The translations under genes were made by a program, and so were the position numbers. From Clostridiales bacterium (GTDB lineage: Bacteria > Bacillota > Clostridia > Oscillospirales > CAG-272): 45,197 bases of DNA. Positions 34,654 to 42,476 of the stretch are shown here, piece after piece. The notes beneath the pieces are model-generated. The model searched no databases. It was not told where the DNA came from and saw only the letters and a program-made list of their open reading frames with translations. Position 1 is the first letter of the stretch. Every line of letters begins with the position of its first letter. The stretch lies in the NCBI GenBank assembly GCA_012514145.1, contig JAAZAV010000064.1, positions 1 through 45,197 of the forward strand, given 5' to 3'.

Positions 34654-36156
34654 ATGAAACGAAACCTGTCTGCCGCTTTGTCGCTTATTATTGTTCTTGC
34701 CGCCTTAGCTTTGGCTGCGACCTCCTGTTCGGGCGGCAGCGATCCAGATACGCAGGTCAAACAGACGACCGACGCACAGATCGCCGAAACCGAGGAGACC
34801 ACCACCGCTCCCGAACTGGTAATAGTACCGCAGGATTTCGGCGGCATGGATTTCACCTTCTTCGGAGTTGAGACCCACGGCAAGGACTGGGTGGTAAACA
34901 CCTACAGCGAAGCGCTCGCGGAGTCCGAAAACGGCGATCCCATCAATGACGCCCTTTTCCGCAGAACTATTGAGATAGAGGAAGCCTTCAACATCGTTAT
35001 CAAGGCGGTGGGCGTGGAGCGCACGAAGGTAGGCGGCGAAGCGCTGAAGGTCATACTTGCGGGCGACAACGCATATCAGGCGATAAACCTGCAGGGCTAC
35101 TCGGCGAAAACGGTGCTTAACAGCTACAATTCTCTCTACAACCTCTATGATATTGATACGATAGACCTTTCCCACAGCTGGTGGGACAAGAACTCCATCG
35201 ATTCCTTCACCGTTGGCGGCAAGCTGTTCAATGTGGTGGGAGATATGAACATCCGTTCCTTCTTCTCCTCCACCGGCTTCATGTTCAGCAAACAGATGAT
35301 CGAGGATTACAACCTTGAAAGCCCCTTCAAGCTGATAGACGACGGAGTCTGGACGATTGACAAGCTCATTGAGCAGTGCGAGGCGGTGACCCATGATGTA
35401 AACGGCGACGGCCATGTGGGCTACGAGGATACCGCCGGACTGTTCGGCGAGGCGATTTCGCTGCTCTGGGGACTTAACGCCTTCGGCGAACAGATAGTCA
35501 CAAACGTCAACGGCACGCCGGAGATTACCCTCAACAATGAGCGGGTTGTCACCGGCATCGAGAAATATGTAACCCTCCTGCGAAGCAATACCCACAGCAT
35601 CTGGGCGGCGGATGTCCCTAAGTCCTTCTCCGGTGAGAATATATTCCGCACCAAGATGCTGCCCATGCTTATGGAGAACCGCCTGCTTTACTACAGCGGC
35701 ACACTTGTGGGCACCCTTGACCTGAGAAGCATGGAGTCGGATTTCGGCATTATCCCCAAGCCCAAGTTTGACGAGTCCCAGGACGGTTATTATTCGTCCA
35801 CACATCCCCAATATCTCTCCTTCACCACTATACCGGTTACCAACCCCGATCCGGAGGGCACCGGAACCATACTTGAAGCGATGCACTTCCTGTCGCAGAA
35901 ATACGTATTCCCCGCCATCTATGACACCACAATAATCAACAAAGTCATCCGCGACGAGGAGACCGGACGCATGCTGGATATCATACGCTTCAATCGCGTA
36001 TATGATATCGGCTACATCTTCGACTGGGGCGGCGCATCTTCCTTCATCACCGCTTTCAGCAACAATAACAACACGAACTTCGCCTCATCCTATGCCTCCG
36101 TCGAGCCGAAGATTCAGGCGGCGATCGACAGCTACCTCGAAATCTATTCGGAGTAA
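34654..36156 (+). CDS. Solute-binding lipoprotein (ABC-type), orphan, copy 2
   Basis: The signal sequence ends in LAATSCSGG (lipid-anchored Cys), then an acidic/Thr-rich tether and a two-lobed binding domain. It shares with copies 1 and 3 the NDALFRRTIEIEEAFNIV segment, the DTIDLSHSWWDKNSIDSF segment with its Trp pair, and a calcium-type loop DVNGDGHVGYED (35395-35430, about residues 248-259). At 500 aa it has the length of large sugar-binding proteins. The ribosome binding site CGGAGG is at 34642-34647. No transporter partners are adjacent; a terminator follows directly, so it is monocistronic. Confidence 0.86.
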   Translation: MKRNLSAALSLIIVLAALALAATSCSGGSDPDTQVKQTTDAQIAETEETTTAPELVIVPQDFGGMDFTFFGVETHGKDWVVNTYSEALAESENGDPINDALFRRTIEIEEAFNIVIKAVGVERTKVGGEALKVILAGDNAYQAINLQGYSAKTVLNSYNSLYNLYDIDTIDLSHSWWDKNSIDSFTVGGKLFNVVGDMNIRSFFSSTGFMFSKQMIEDYNLESPFKLIDDGVWTIDKLIEQCEAVTHDVNGDGHVGYEDTAGLFGEAISLLWGLNAFGEQIVTNVNGTPEITLNNERVVTGIEKYVTLLRSNTHSIWAADVPKSFSGENIFRTKMLPMLMENRLLYYSGTLVGTLDLRSMESDFGIIPKPKFDESQDGYYSSTHPQYLSFTTIPVTNPDPEGTGTILEAMHFLSQKYVFPAIYDTTIINKVIRDEETGRMLDIIRFNRVYDIGYIFDWGGASSFITAFSNNNNTNFASSYASVEPKIQAAIDSYLEIYSE

Positions 36157-36184
36157 TGAAAAACATCGCTTAACCGGACATTAA

Positions 36185-36224
36185 ACAAGGGGCACCGCTT
36201 GAAAAAGCGGTGCCCCTTGTTTTT
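36185..36224 (+). terminator. Terminator of solute-binding lipoprotein 2
   Basis: A 16-bp perfect stem (ACAAGGGGCACCGCTT with AAGCGGTGCCCCTTGT) closed by a GAAA tetraloop and followed by TTTT. Confidence 0.96.
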
Positions 36225-36232
36225 CGTGTGCT

Positions 36233-36443
36233 TCAGCCTATGGCATTGCGTGTGCGGGAGATTATCTCGTTCCGCAGTTTATCCGAGAGGGTGACAAAGC
36301 GGTCGGAATAGCCGCCCACCCGAATCAGCAGATTAAATAGAGTGTTTTCCCGGATCGGCGCGTTCGAACTCGGGGGTAATTGTATCGGGATAGATGTTTG
36401 CCTGATTGCTCAGGTCAGACATCCGTTTGATTCTGTCGGTCAT
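36233..36443 (-). pseudogene. Glycyl radical enzyme remnant: N-terminus joined out of frame to the radical domain
   Basis: From an ATG at 36443 with an AGGAGG ribosome binding site the minus strand reads MTDRIKRMSDLSNQ ... ITPEFERADPGKHSI, then stops at 36333. This resembles the first 35-40 residues of glycyl radical enzymes (M-T-x-R-x-x-R-L, E-x-x-x-G-K-Y-S-I-P). Immediately after, in another frame (36233-36338), it reads FNLLIRVGGYSDRFVTLSDK followed by LRNEIISRTRNAIG and TGA. That is a clear glycyl radical C-terminal motif (R-V-x-G-Y-S-x-x-F-x-x-L...E-I-I-x-R-T). About 600-700 codons of the enzyme are missing, with a frameshift at the joint. The radical motif (GGYS) is more canonical than that of the enzyme at 2251-4302, so it is from a different subfamily. 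Confidence 0.75.
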
Positions 36444-36502
36444 GATTCCCTCCTGCAGCCGGCCGCTGCGTCTGTGGGTATTTGTCATATCATACACACA
36501 GT

Positions 36503-36531
36503 ACAATAACATCATTTTCGGCGCTTGTCAA
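36503..36531 (-). promoter_or_regulatory. Promoter of the glycyl radical enzyme remnant
   Basis: On the minus strand: TTGACA (36526-36531), 17 bp, TATTGT (36503-36508). It is 48 bp from, and divergent to, the promoter of lipoprotein 3. Confidence 0.65.
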
Positions 36532-36579
36532 CCGTTATATTACCCTTCTTAGGCCCGTGTGCAAAAGACAAAACGATGC

Positions 36580-36608
36580 TTGACACGGCAGGCGGCATGG
36601 AGTACAAT
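36580..36608 (+). promoter_or_regulatory. Promoter of solute-binding lipoprotein 3
   Basis: Perfect TTGACA (36580-36585), 17 bp, TACAAT (36603-36608), about 30 nt before the start codon. Confidence 0.82.
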
Positions 36609-36639
36609 CTGATTGAACGATCCAAGGAGGTAACAGAAT

Positions 36640-38130
36640 ATGAATAGATTACATGCGGCAAGGTTGCTTGCCATGCTGCTCTGCATCGCCATGCTGACGG
36701 CCTTCGCCGCCTGTTCGGGCGGAGATGCGGCGGTTGATGTTCCGGCGGAGAGCGGCGGCGATGTCGGAGAGACCACCGATGCCGAAACCGGGACAACGGC
36801 GCTTGCGTCCGACGTGCCCGACAAGACCTATGACGGCGCCGAGCTGGTGTTTCTGCACTACGACGGCGATGACAAGATCATCCGCTACTATTCGGAACTC
36901 TGTTCGCATGAGGCGAACGCCGAGGTGATGAACGACGCGGTATACGAGCGCACCATACGCCTGGAAGACAAATATGACGTTGTGCTCACCGAGGAGTTAA
37001 AACCCCGGAACGACGTCAGGGGCGCTATCATCAACGCGGTGAACGCCGGCGAGACGCGCTGGGACGCCATTGTGCCGCCATTCGTCGACGCGGCGAATCT
37101 GACGGTGTCGGGGGCTTATCTGGTCGACCTGAACACCGTGCCCTACATCGACCTGTCAAAACCCTGGTGGGACAGCAGAGTAGCCGGAGACATGTCCTTC
37201 GCCGGCCGCACATACTCGGCGATAGGAGCGCTTAACACCTGGACCGACTCCCACACCTACGCGGTGGTCTTCAACAAGGAGCTGGACAAGGATTACAGCG
37301 TGGGCACATATGACCTTGTCCGCGATAACAAATGGACGCTCGACACCTTCGAGGAGATTATCACCAAGGTAGTCTCCGACATCGACGGCAACGGCGTCAT
37401 GGACGAGAACGACCGCTACGGCGCCTGCTCGGAGTACTTCAACTTCCTCAGCCACATGACCGGCTGCGGCGTCAACCTGACCGCGCACAACGACGAAGGC
37501 ATTCCCGAATACCGCATTTCCCAGCGTTTCTATGACGCGGCGGAGAAGATTTACAGCGTAATGCGCAGCGGCGGCTGTCTTTTTGCGGAGGATTATTCGT
37601 CGAAATACTCCGACCCCTGGACAGATGTGCTGCGCAAGGGCTTCCGTGCCAACAATGCGCTTTACTATGTGGGCGGCATAGAACAGCTTATCATCTTCCG
37701 GGATTTCGAGACCGAAATAGGCCTGCTTCCCGTTCCGAAGCTTGACGAGGCGCAGGAGGACTATTCCCACACCTTCAGCACCTGGTGGGCGACCATAACG
37801 GTAATTCCGGTAACCTCATCCCGCCTTGAACTCACCGGCGCAATGCTTGAAGCCATGAACGCCGACAGCTATTATACCGACGCGGTTTCCTATTTCGACG
37901 TCCTGCTGCAGTACAAAGCCATGCGCGACCAGGACTCTTACGACATGCTGCAGATAATAAGAAAGACCAGAACCATGGATCTTGAAAACGCCTTCGGTTT
38001 CCTCGGCGCAAGGAACATCTATACCGACGCGCTCAAGAAACGCGACGACTCGGGCATCGCTTCGTCCATAGCCTCAAAGCTTGACGCCGCCACCGCCAAG
38101 CTGAATCAGACCATGGAAATATTCAAATAA
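36640..38130 (+). CDS. Solute-binding lipoprotein (ABC-type), orphan, copy 3
   Basis: The signal sequence ends in the lipobox LTAFAACSGG, followed by a Ser/Thr/Glu-rich tether. It shares the landmarks of its paralogues: VMNDAVYERTIRLEDKYDVV, LNTVPYIDLSKPWWDSR, and the calcium-loop motif DIDGNGVMDEND (37378-37413, about residues 247-258). At 496 aa it is full length. The ribosome binding site AAGGAGG is at 36623-36629. It is followed 18 bp later by a beta-propeller glycosidase gene, so binding and processing of one glycan may be coupled. No permease or ATPase gene is present. Confidence 0.86.
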   Translation: MNRLHAARLLAMLLCIAMLTAFAACSGGDAAVDVPAESGGDVGETTDAETGTTALASDVPDKTYDGAELVFLHYDGDDKIIRYYSELCSHEANAEVMNDAVYERTIRLEDKYDVVLTEELKPRNDVRGAIINAVNAGETRWDAIVPPFVDAANLTVSGAYLVDLNTVPYIDLSKPWWDSRVAGDMSFAGRTYSAIGALNTWTDSHTYAVVFNKELDKDYSVGTYDLVRDNKWTLDTFEEIITKVVSDIDGNGVMDENDRYGACSEYFNFLSHMTGCGVNLTAHNDEGIPEYRISQRFYDAAEKIYSVMRSGGCLFAEDYSSKYSDPWTDVLRKGFRANNALYYVGGIEQLIIFRDFETEIGLLPVPKLDEAQEDYSHTFSTWWATITVIPVTSSRLELTGAMLEAMNADSYYTDAVSYFDVLLQYKAMRDQDSYDMLQIIRKTRTMDLENAFGFLGARNIYTDALKKRDDSGIASSIASKLDAATAKLNQTMEIFK

Positions 38131-38148
38131 TCGGAGGACGAGAAGGTT

Positions 38149-39024
38149 ATGTATTTCACGAAATATCCCGGCAATCCGGTGCTGGGAAACAAAACCACCG
38201 GCACCTATTTCGACGCCGCCGTTATCACGCAGGACGGAAGATACCGGATGGATTTCTCATGGCGCCCGAAGAAGGCGCTTGCCGTCACCTTCTCGGATGA
38301 CGGCATACACTGGGACGAGCCGATAATCACCCTGGAGAGCAACCCCGAAAGCGGCTGGGAGGACAACATCAACCGAAATTCGGTGGTGATTCTGCCCGAC
38401 GGCAGCTTCAGGATGTGGTACACCGGACAGGCGAGGGGCTACAGCTTCATCGGCTATGCAGAAAGCGACGACGGACTCAATTGGCGCCGGTTTGACGAGC
38501 CGGTGTTGATATCCGAGCGGCACTGGGAGGGTCTTTCGGTGATGAACCCCTGCGTGCTCTACGACAGAGGCATTTTCCGCATGTGGTATGCCGCCGGCGA
38601 GACCTATGAGCCCAATGTGCTTGCCTATGCCGAGTCGGAGGGGGGTATCGTCTGGCACAAATCACGGATAAACCCCATATTTGTGGCAGACCCTTCGAAC
38701 GAGTTCGAGCGCGCAAGGGTCGGCGGCTGTCAGGTGATAAAGACCGACGACATGGGATATCTCATGTTCTACATCGGCTACAAGGATATCCACACCGCCT
38801 GCGTATGCTGCGCCGGATCGCCCGACGGCGTCACCCGCTGGGAGCGGTCGCCGAATAATCCCATGGTTCTGCCGGACGCGGGCGCATGGGACTGCGACTC
38901 CTGCTACAAGCCCGCCGTTGCATGGGATGAGAAGAGCGGCAGCTGGCTGCTCTGGTACAACGGCAGACGGGGGAACGAGGAGTATATCGGCCTTGCCCGC
39001 CGGCAGGGAAGGGAACTGTTCTGA
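38149..39024 (+). CDS. Five-bladed beta-propeller glycosidase-like protein (GH32/43/130 fold)
   Basis: The repeated blade motifs AVTFSDDGIHWDEPI, IGYAESDDGLNWRRF, LAYAESEGGIVWHK and CAGSPDGVTRWERSP are typical of the five-bladed propeller families of clans GH-F/GH-J and GH130. FRMWYTGQARG, FRMWYAAGETY and LMFYIGYKD are the following strands. WDCDSCYKPAVAWDEKSGSW and LLWYNGRRGNEEYIGLA resemble the C-terminal blade of GH32/GH130 relatives. At 291 aa it is a single-domain, cytoplasmic protein without a signal peptide. The ribosome binding site GGAGG is at 38132-38136. Co-transcribed with lipoprotein 3. I cannot assign the exact GH family; it may be a glycoside phosphorylase or hydrolase. Confidence 0.78.
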   Translation: MYFTKYPGNPVLGNKTTGTYFDAAVITQDGRYRMDFSWRPKKALAVTFSDDGIHWDEPIITLESNPESGWEDNINRNSVVILPDGSFRMWYTGQARGYSFIGYAESDDGLNWRRFDEPVLISERHWEGLSVMNPCVLYDRGIFRMWYAAGETYEPNVLAYAESEGGIVWHKSRINPIFVADPSNEFERARVGGCQVIKTDDMGYLMFYIGYKDIHTACVCCAGSPDGVTRWERSPNNPMVLPDAGAWDCDSCYKPAVAWDEKSGSWLLWYNGRRGNEEYIGLARRQGRELF

Positions 39025-39029
39025 ATATA

Positions 39030-39059
39030 AAAATCGGAGAGCCGTTGCTCTCCGATTTT
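39030..39059. terminator. Bidirectional terminator between convergent genes
   Basis: A perfect 13-bp stem (AAAATCGGAGAGC with GCTCTCCGATTTT) with a 4-nt loop; T-runs appear on both strands. It lies 5 bp after the propeller gene and 3 bp from the end of the convergent EEP gene. Confidence 0.95.
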
Positions 39060-39062
39060 GTT

Positions 39063-39836
39063 TCAGTATTCGATGTCCGCCCACACCGGACAGTGGTCGC
39101 TTGCCACTACCCGGGGTATGTCGGCGGCGGTGATTGTTACGCTGCGGGAAGTGTAGATATAGTCGATCAGGGCAGTCGGAGCGTGGGAGGGATGGCTCTT
39201 TTTCTCCCCGATGAAGCCGGCGGCGGAGTTTAAGGTCTCATGCAGCGGCTGCATAAGCGGGTTTTGCGGCTCCATGTTGAAGTCGCCCATGAATACGAAG
39301 GGCAGCGCCTCTTCGCCGAGGGCAATCAGCGCGGCGGACACGGCGTGCTCCTGTTCGGCGGGCGAAAGCCCGAAGTGGGAGGAGTAAACCGCCAGCCGTG
39401 CCATGGGGCAGTCGAACGTCGAGGGTACCGCACCCACGGCAGGCACGCCCACTACACAGCGGCAGATGGAACGCGGCTCGAAGCGCCGGATATCGGCCGG
39501 ATCGACGGGATTCGGTATGCGTATAACCGATGCTTCGAGAATGGGATATTTCGACAGCAGGGCGTTTCCGTAGGGCTTGTGTCCCGACAGGTATATCGAG
39601 CGTCCGAAATAGCAGTGATAGCCCAGATACGCCGCCATTTCCTCAACCTGGGCGGTGTAGCGGGAGGCGTCCGACACGGTGGTGTCGCCCCAGGCTCTGC
39701 CGCGAACCTCGTTTAGTCCGATGATGTCGGCGCCGATATCGCGGATAACGTCACAGGTGCGGGTAAGGTCTATATGGTCATCCAGATGGACATGTCCGTG
39801 CTGGATGTTGTAGGTCATTACGCGGATTTTTGTCAT
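39063..39836 (-). CDS. Endonuclease/exonuclease/phosphatase (EEP) family hydrolase
   Basis: Metal-dependent phosphoesterase fold (PF03372). Its motifs appear in order: MTYNIQHGHV (Asn ligand), IIGLNEVRG (Glu ligand), YSSHFGLSPAEQ (catalytic His region), FVFMGDFNMEP (Asp/Asn) and VASDHCPVWADI (final Asp-His). At 257 aa it is the compact, single-domain form, cytoplasmic, without a signal peptide. These enzymes cleave phosphodiesters in nucleic acids, sphingolipids or inositol phosphates; which one is unknown here. The ribosome binding site is weak. It lies 35 bp downstream of the DUF4091 gene and is probably translated from that transcript. Confidence 0.9.
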   Translation of the reverse strand: MTKIRVMTYNIQHGHVHLDDHIDLTRTCDVIRDIGADIIGLNEVRGRAWGDTTVSDASRYTAQVEEMAAYLGYHCYFGRSIYLSGHKPYGNALLSKYPILEASVIRIPNPVDPADIRRFEPRSICRCVVGVPAVGAVPSTFDCPMARLAVYSSHFGLSPAEQEHAVSAALIALGEEALPFVFMGDFNMEPQNPLMQPLHETLNSAAGFIGEKKSHPSHAPTALIDYIYTSRSVTITAADIPRVVASDHCPVWADIEY

Positions 39837-39871
39837 ACTATATATTCTTTTATATTCTTTCCGGTTGTTTT

Positions 39872-41422
39872 TTACTTTGACTTTGACAGCGCCTCAAGCA
39901 GGCTGCGCTTGACGTCGGTGATGACCGCGATGTCGTACTCCACATCCTTGAAGGAGCGGAAGACCTTCGCGCAGAGGGCGTCTGCCGCGGCCTTGTCGGT
40001 CTTGGCCAAGAGGCTGAGCAGCTCATATTCCTCTGCGCCCTCGCGCTGAGCCTCAAGGCGTATCGACATCCAGGGCTCGCCCTTGCCGGGGTAAATAATA
40101 TGTGTATCGCCGGCGGGCAGGAAGCAGACAGAGTCGGTGTTGTGATGCTCGGGGCAGTTCAGTTCGAAGGGGTCCTGACCCGTCTGGTAGCAGTTTGCCG
40201 CCCAGTGCAGGAAACCGGTCAGGTTATAGCGGTAGTTGCCCCAATGCAGATATCTGGTGGAGAGCAGCGGATAATCCATGAAGCGGTTGATATATCCGGG
40301 AGCGCGGGGACCGCAGCAGACATAGTGCCAGATCTCGTCGCCCGAGGCGCGGAGCGTCTCCAGCTTTTCGCGATGCTTGTCATATTCGGAATTGAGCGGC
40401 ACCCAGATATCCAGCGCGCCGTGGAGATTTCCGTAGGACATTGCGTCGATGAGGCGTATCTCGGGCACTATCTTACGGATAAGCCCGCAGAGCGCCCTGA
40501 ATTCGGTGCAGTTGGCGTTGTTGGGTTCATCAGCCACGCCCATTACAAAGCGGTCGAGCCAGCCGTTCTCCTTCAGGACATCGCGCAGCGCCGGCAGATA
40601 CTGGGAAAGGTAGCAGTAGCCCTCATATGACATGGAGGGAATATTGCCGTTCACAAGTATGGTGGAGGCGCTCCAGCTCTGCCGCCAGCCTACCGAAGGG
40701 GCGTTGAAGTAGCGCATGCCCGCCTTTTCATAGCGCTTGACCTGGGCGATAAAATTCGAGAAGTCAAACTCCCAGCGGTTGGGAGTAACTTCCTTGGCGC
40801 TTATCCCGCCGGTATACATCATGTTCTGATGCACACGGCGAAGCATGGCGAGATACTTCTCTTCAAGGTCGAAATACTCCTTCGACCCCGGCTCAACGCC
40901 GTGGTACTTGGCAACCGCTCCTCCCGAGAAGCCGAGGATCATCTTCATGGTCTCCTCGGGGAGCCGTACGGAGTAAACCTTCAGCTTAAGCGGAATAGCC
41001 TCGCCGTCGATAAGCATGCTGCCGGCATAGTCGCCCGGAACGCAGTCGGGGTCAAGTTTCACGGACACGTAAAGCCCGCCGACGCCGCTTGTCAGGTCGA
41101 GAGTGCCGTCAAAGGTGCGCAGACACTCGTACAGGCGGTAGGGCGCCACGCGCTCGGGATAATGGGGAGCGTACTGCTCGGGGGTTATGCCGTGGTTGCG
41201 CTCCACCTGAACCGAGCGCAGTGTATAGACTTCGGCGTCGGCTCCATCGGGCAGTCCCTTAAAGGACACCGAAACCTCGGGTGAACCGCGGTCTCCCAAA
41301 AGCAGCTGGAAGCAGGCATAGCTGTCCCGCGCTCCGAAAATGTCTATCTTATCTGAGGACGAAGGGTAATCCCATATGTCGGGATAGGTGAATTCCGCAG
41401 AGGATACAACCGTGTACTTCAT
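39872..41422 (-). CDS. DUF4091 protein, GH123-like glycosidase
   Basis: The N-terminal half is a beta-sandwich (AYTLRSVQVERNH-like strands; GVGGLYVSVKLDPDCVPGDY is typical of the family). It is followed by a TIM-barrel-like domain with the neighbouring acidic pair D298-E299 in MGVADEPNNANCTEF, matching the Asp-Glu pair that GH123 beta-N-acetylgalactosaminidases use for substrate-assisted catalysis. GFLHWAANCYQTGQDPF and WMSIRLEAQREGAEEYELL are conserved in DUF4091. At 516 aa it has no signal peptide. The ribosome binding site AGGAGG is 7 nt before the ATG. It probably cleaves an amino-sugar-containing glycan, but only a few members have been tested. Confidence 0.85.
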   Translation of the reverse strand: MKYTVVSSAEFTYPDIWDYPSSSDKIDIFGARDSYACFQLLLGDRGSPEVSVSFKGLPDGADAEVYTLRSVQVERNHGITPEQYAPHYPERVAPYRLYECLRTFDGTLDLTSGVGGLYVSVKLDPDCVPGDYAGSMLIDGEAIPLKLKVYSVRLPEETMKMILGFSGGAVAKYHGVEPGSKEYFDLEEKYLAMLRRVHQNMMYTGGISAKEVTPNRWEFDFSNFIAQVKRYEKAGMRYFNAPSVGWRQSWSASTILVNGNIPSMSYEGYCYLSQYLPALRDVLKENGWLDRFVMGVADEPNNANCTEFRALCGLIRKIVPEIRLIDAMSYGNLHGALDIWVPLNSEYDKHREKLETLRASGDEIWHYVCCGPRAPGYINRFMDYPLLSTRYLHWGNYRYNLTGFLHWAANCYQTGQDPFELNCPEHHNTDSVCFLPAGDTHIIYPGKGEPWMSIRLEAQREGAEEYELLSLLAKTDKAAADALCAKVFRSFKDVEYDIAVITDVKRSLLEALSKSK

Positions 41423-41467
41423 AGATAAACCTCCTGTTATTGTTGCTTATGCGTTTTGCACACAGTA

Positions 41468-41496
41468 ATTGTAACAGGGAGAGAGCAGGCTGTCAA
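41468..41496 (-). promoter_or_regulatory. Promoter of the DUF4091-EEP operon
   Basis: On the minus strand: TTGACA (41491-41496), 17 bp, TACAAT (41468-41473). Confidence 0.85.
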
Positions 41497-41527
41497 GACG
41501 GGATTCGTCGGATTTTCGAAAATACCC

Positions 41528-41556
41528 TTGTGCAGATGCATTCTTCGGTGTATAAT
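41528..41556 (+). promoter_or_regulatory. Promoter of the GH16 gene
   Basis: TTGTGC (41528-41533), 17 bp, TATAAT (41551-41556). The -35 element is weaker than in the neighbouring units. Confidence 0.72.
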
Positions 41557-41599
41557 ATAAACGGACGGATTTTAGACATAATATGACATGGAGGAAAAT

Positions 41600-42307
41600 A
41601 TGGCAGATAACATAATATTAGGCGGCAGGGAGTATACCCTGACATTTGAGGACAATTTTACCGGCGACAGCATCGATAAAACCAAATGGGAATACTGTCC
41701 CGAGTCGCGCCGTCAGGACATCGGCGGCCGCTGGAGCAACAGCATGACCGAGGTAAAAGACGGAAATCTTATTCTCAAAGCGTCTATCCGGGAGGACGGA
41801 ACGCCCATATCCGGCGCGATACGCTCCGCGGGGCGTTTCACCCAGGCATACGGTTACTTCGAATGCCGGATGAAGTGGCATAAGACCACCGGCTTCTGGG
41901 GAGCCTTCTGGATGATGTGCGGCAATGTGGGCAAGGTGGACGGCTCGGCGGTATCTGGCGCCGAGATCGACATCATAGAGTCGGGAGAGCGGGCGCGGGA
42001 CGGCGTCAACCACGCCATCCACTGGGACGGCTACGGCGAGGCGCACAAATCGGTGAGCAAGAGCATATACGGCACCAATCAGTATGACGGCGGCTGGCAC
42101 ACCTACGCTCTGCAGTGGACCGAGAGCGAATATATCTTCTACATCGACGGCGAGGAGACCTGGCGCACCTCCGAACCGGGCATCTGCAATCAGCCCGGCT
42201 ATCTGAAGCTCACCGCCGAGTTCGGCTCCTGGGCGAAGCCAATAGTTCCCGAGGAGCTGCCAGACTGCGTACGAGTGGACTGGGTGCGGGTCTATCGCCG
42301 GGTCTGA
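41600..42307 (+). CDS. Glycoside hydrolase family 16 enzyme
   Basis: Beta-jelly-roll endo-glucanase/galactanase family. The retaining catalytic motif E-x-D-x-x-E is E122-I-D124-I-I-E127 in GAEIDIIESG, the nucleophile being the first Glu and the acid/base the last. FEDNFTGDSIDKTKWEY at the start, GRFTQAYGYFECRMKW, WGAFWMM and HTYALQWTESEYIFYIDGEE are all typical. The ATG at 41588 overlaps the ribosome binding site, so the ATG at 41600 (GGAGG 5 nt upstream) is chosen, giving 235 aa. Unlike most GH16 enzymes it has no signal peptide, so it would act inside the cell on imported oligosaccharides. Substrate (laminarin, mixed-linkage glucan or galactan) not decidable. Confidence 0.93.
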   Translation: MADNIILGGREYTLTFEDNFTGDSIDKTKWEYCPESRRQDIGGRWSNSMTEVKDGNLILKASIREDGTPISGAIRSAGRFTQAYGYFECRMKWHKTTGFWGAFWMMCGNVGKVDGSAVSGAEIDIIESGERARDGVNHAIHWDGYGEAHKSVSKSIYGTNQYDGGWHTYALQWTESEYIFYIDGEETWRTSEPGICNQPGYLKLTAEFGSWAKPIVPEELPDCVRVDWVRVYRRV

Positions 42308-42331
42308 AAATAAACTTTAAGGCATAATAAA

Positions 42332-42366
42332 AAGCGGATACGGAAAGCACGCCTTGAATCCGCTTT
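42332..42366. terminator. Weak hairpin after the GH16 gene
   Basis: AAGCGGAT (42332-42339) and ATCCGCTT pair over 8 bp with an 18-nt loop. The best T-run (TTTTTATTATG) follows on the minus strand and only TTT on the plus strand, so it may serve both convergent genes, weakly. Confidence 0.5.
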
Positions 42367-42380
42367 GCATTAACATTGTA

Positions 42381-42421
42381 TAAAAAACCGGTCACCGAAT
42401 TATTAAAGGCGGTGACCGGTT
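42381..42421 (-). terminator. Terminator after CBM9-like gene 2
   Basis: A perfect 12-bp stem (AACCGGTCACCG with CGGTGACCGGTT) and a 12-nt loop; on the minus strand it is followed by TTTTTTATAC. Confidence 0.9.
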
Positions 42422-42476
42422 CGGTTATTCAATTATCGGTTTATCAGGTAAATACGCCCGATATCGGTGCTGCCGA

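Noticed and set aside
34705-35886. A 393-codon minus-strand open frame over solute-binding lipoprotein 2
   Set aside because: Antisense shadow. The plus-strand frame has a lipobox, promoter, ribosome binding site and paralogues in the window.
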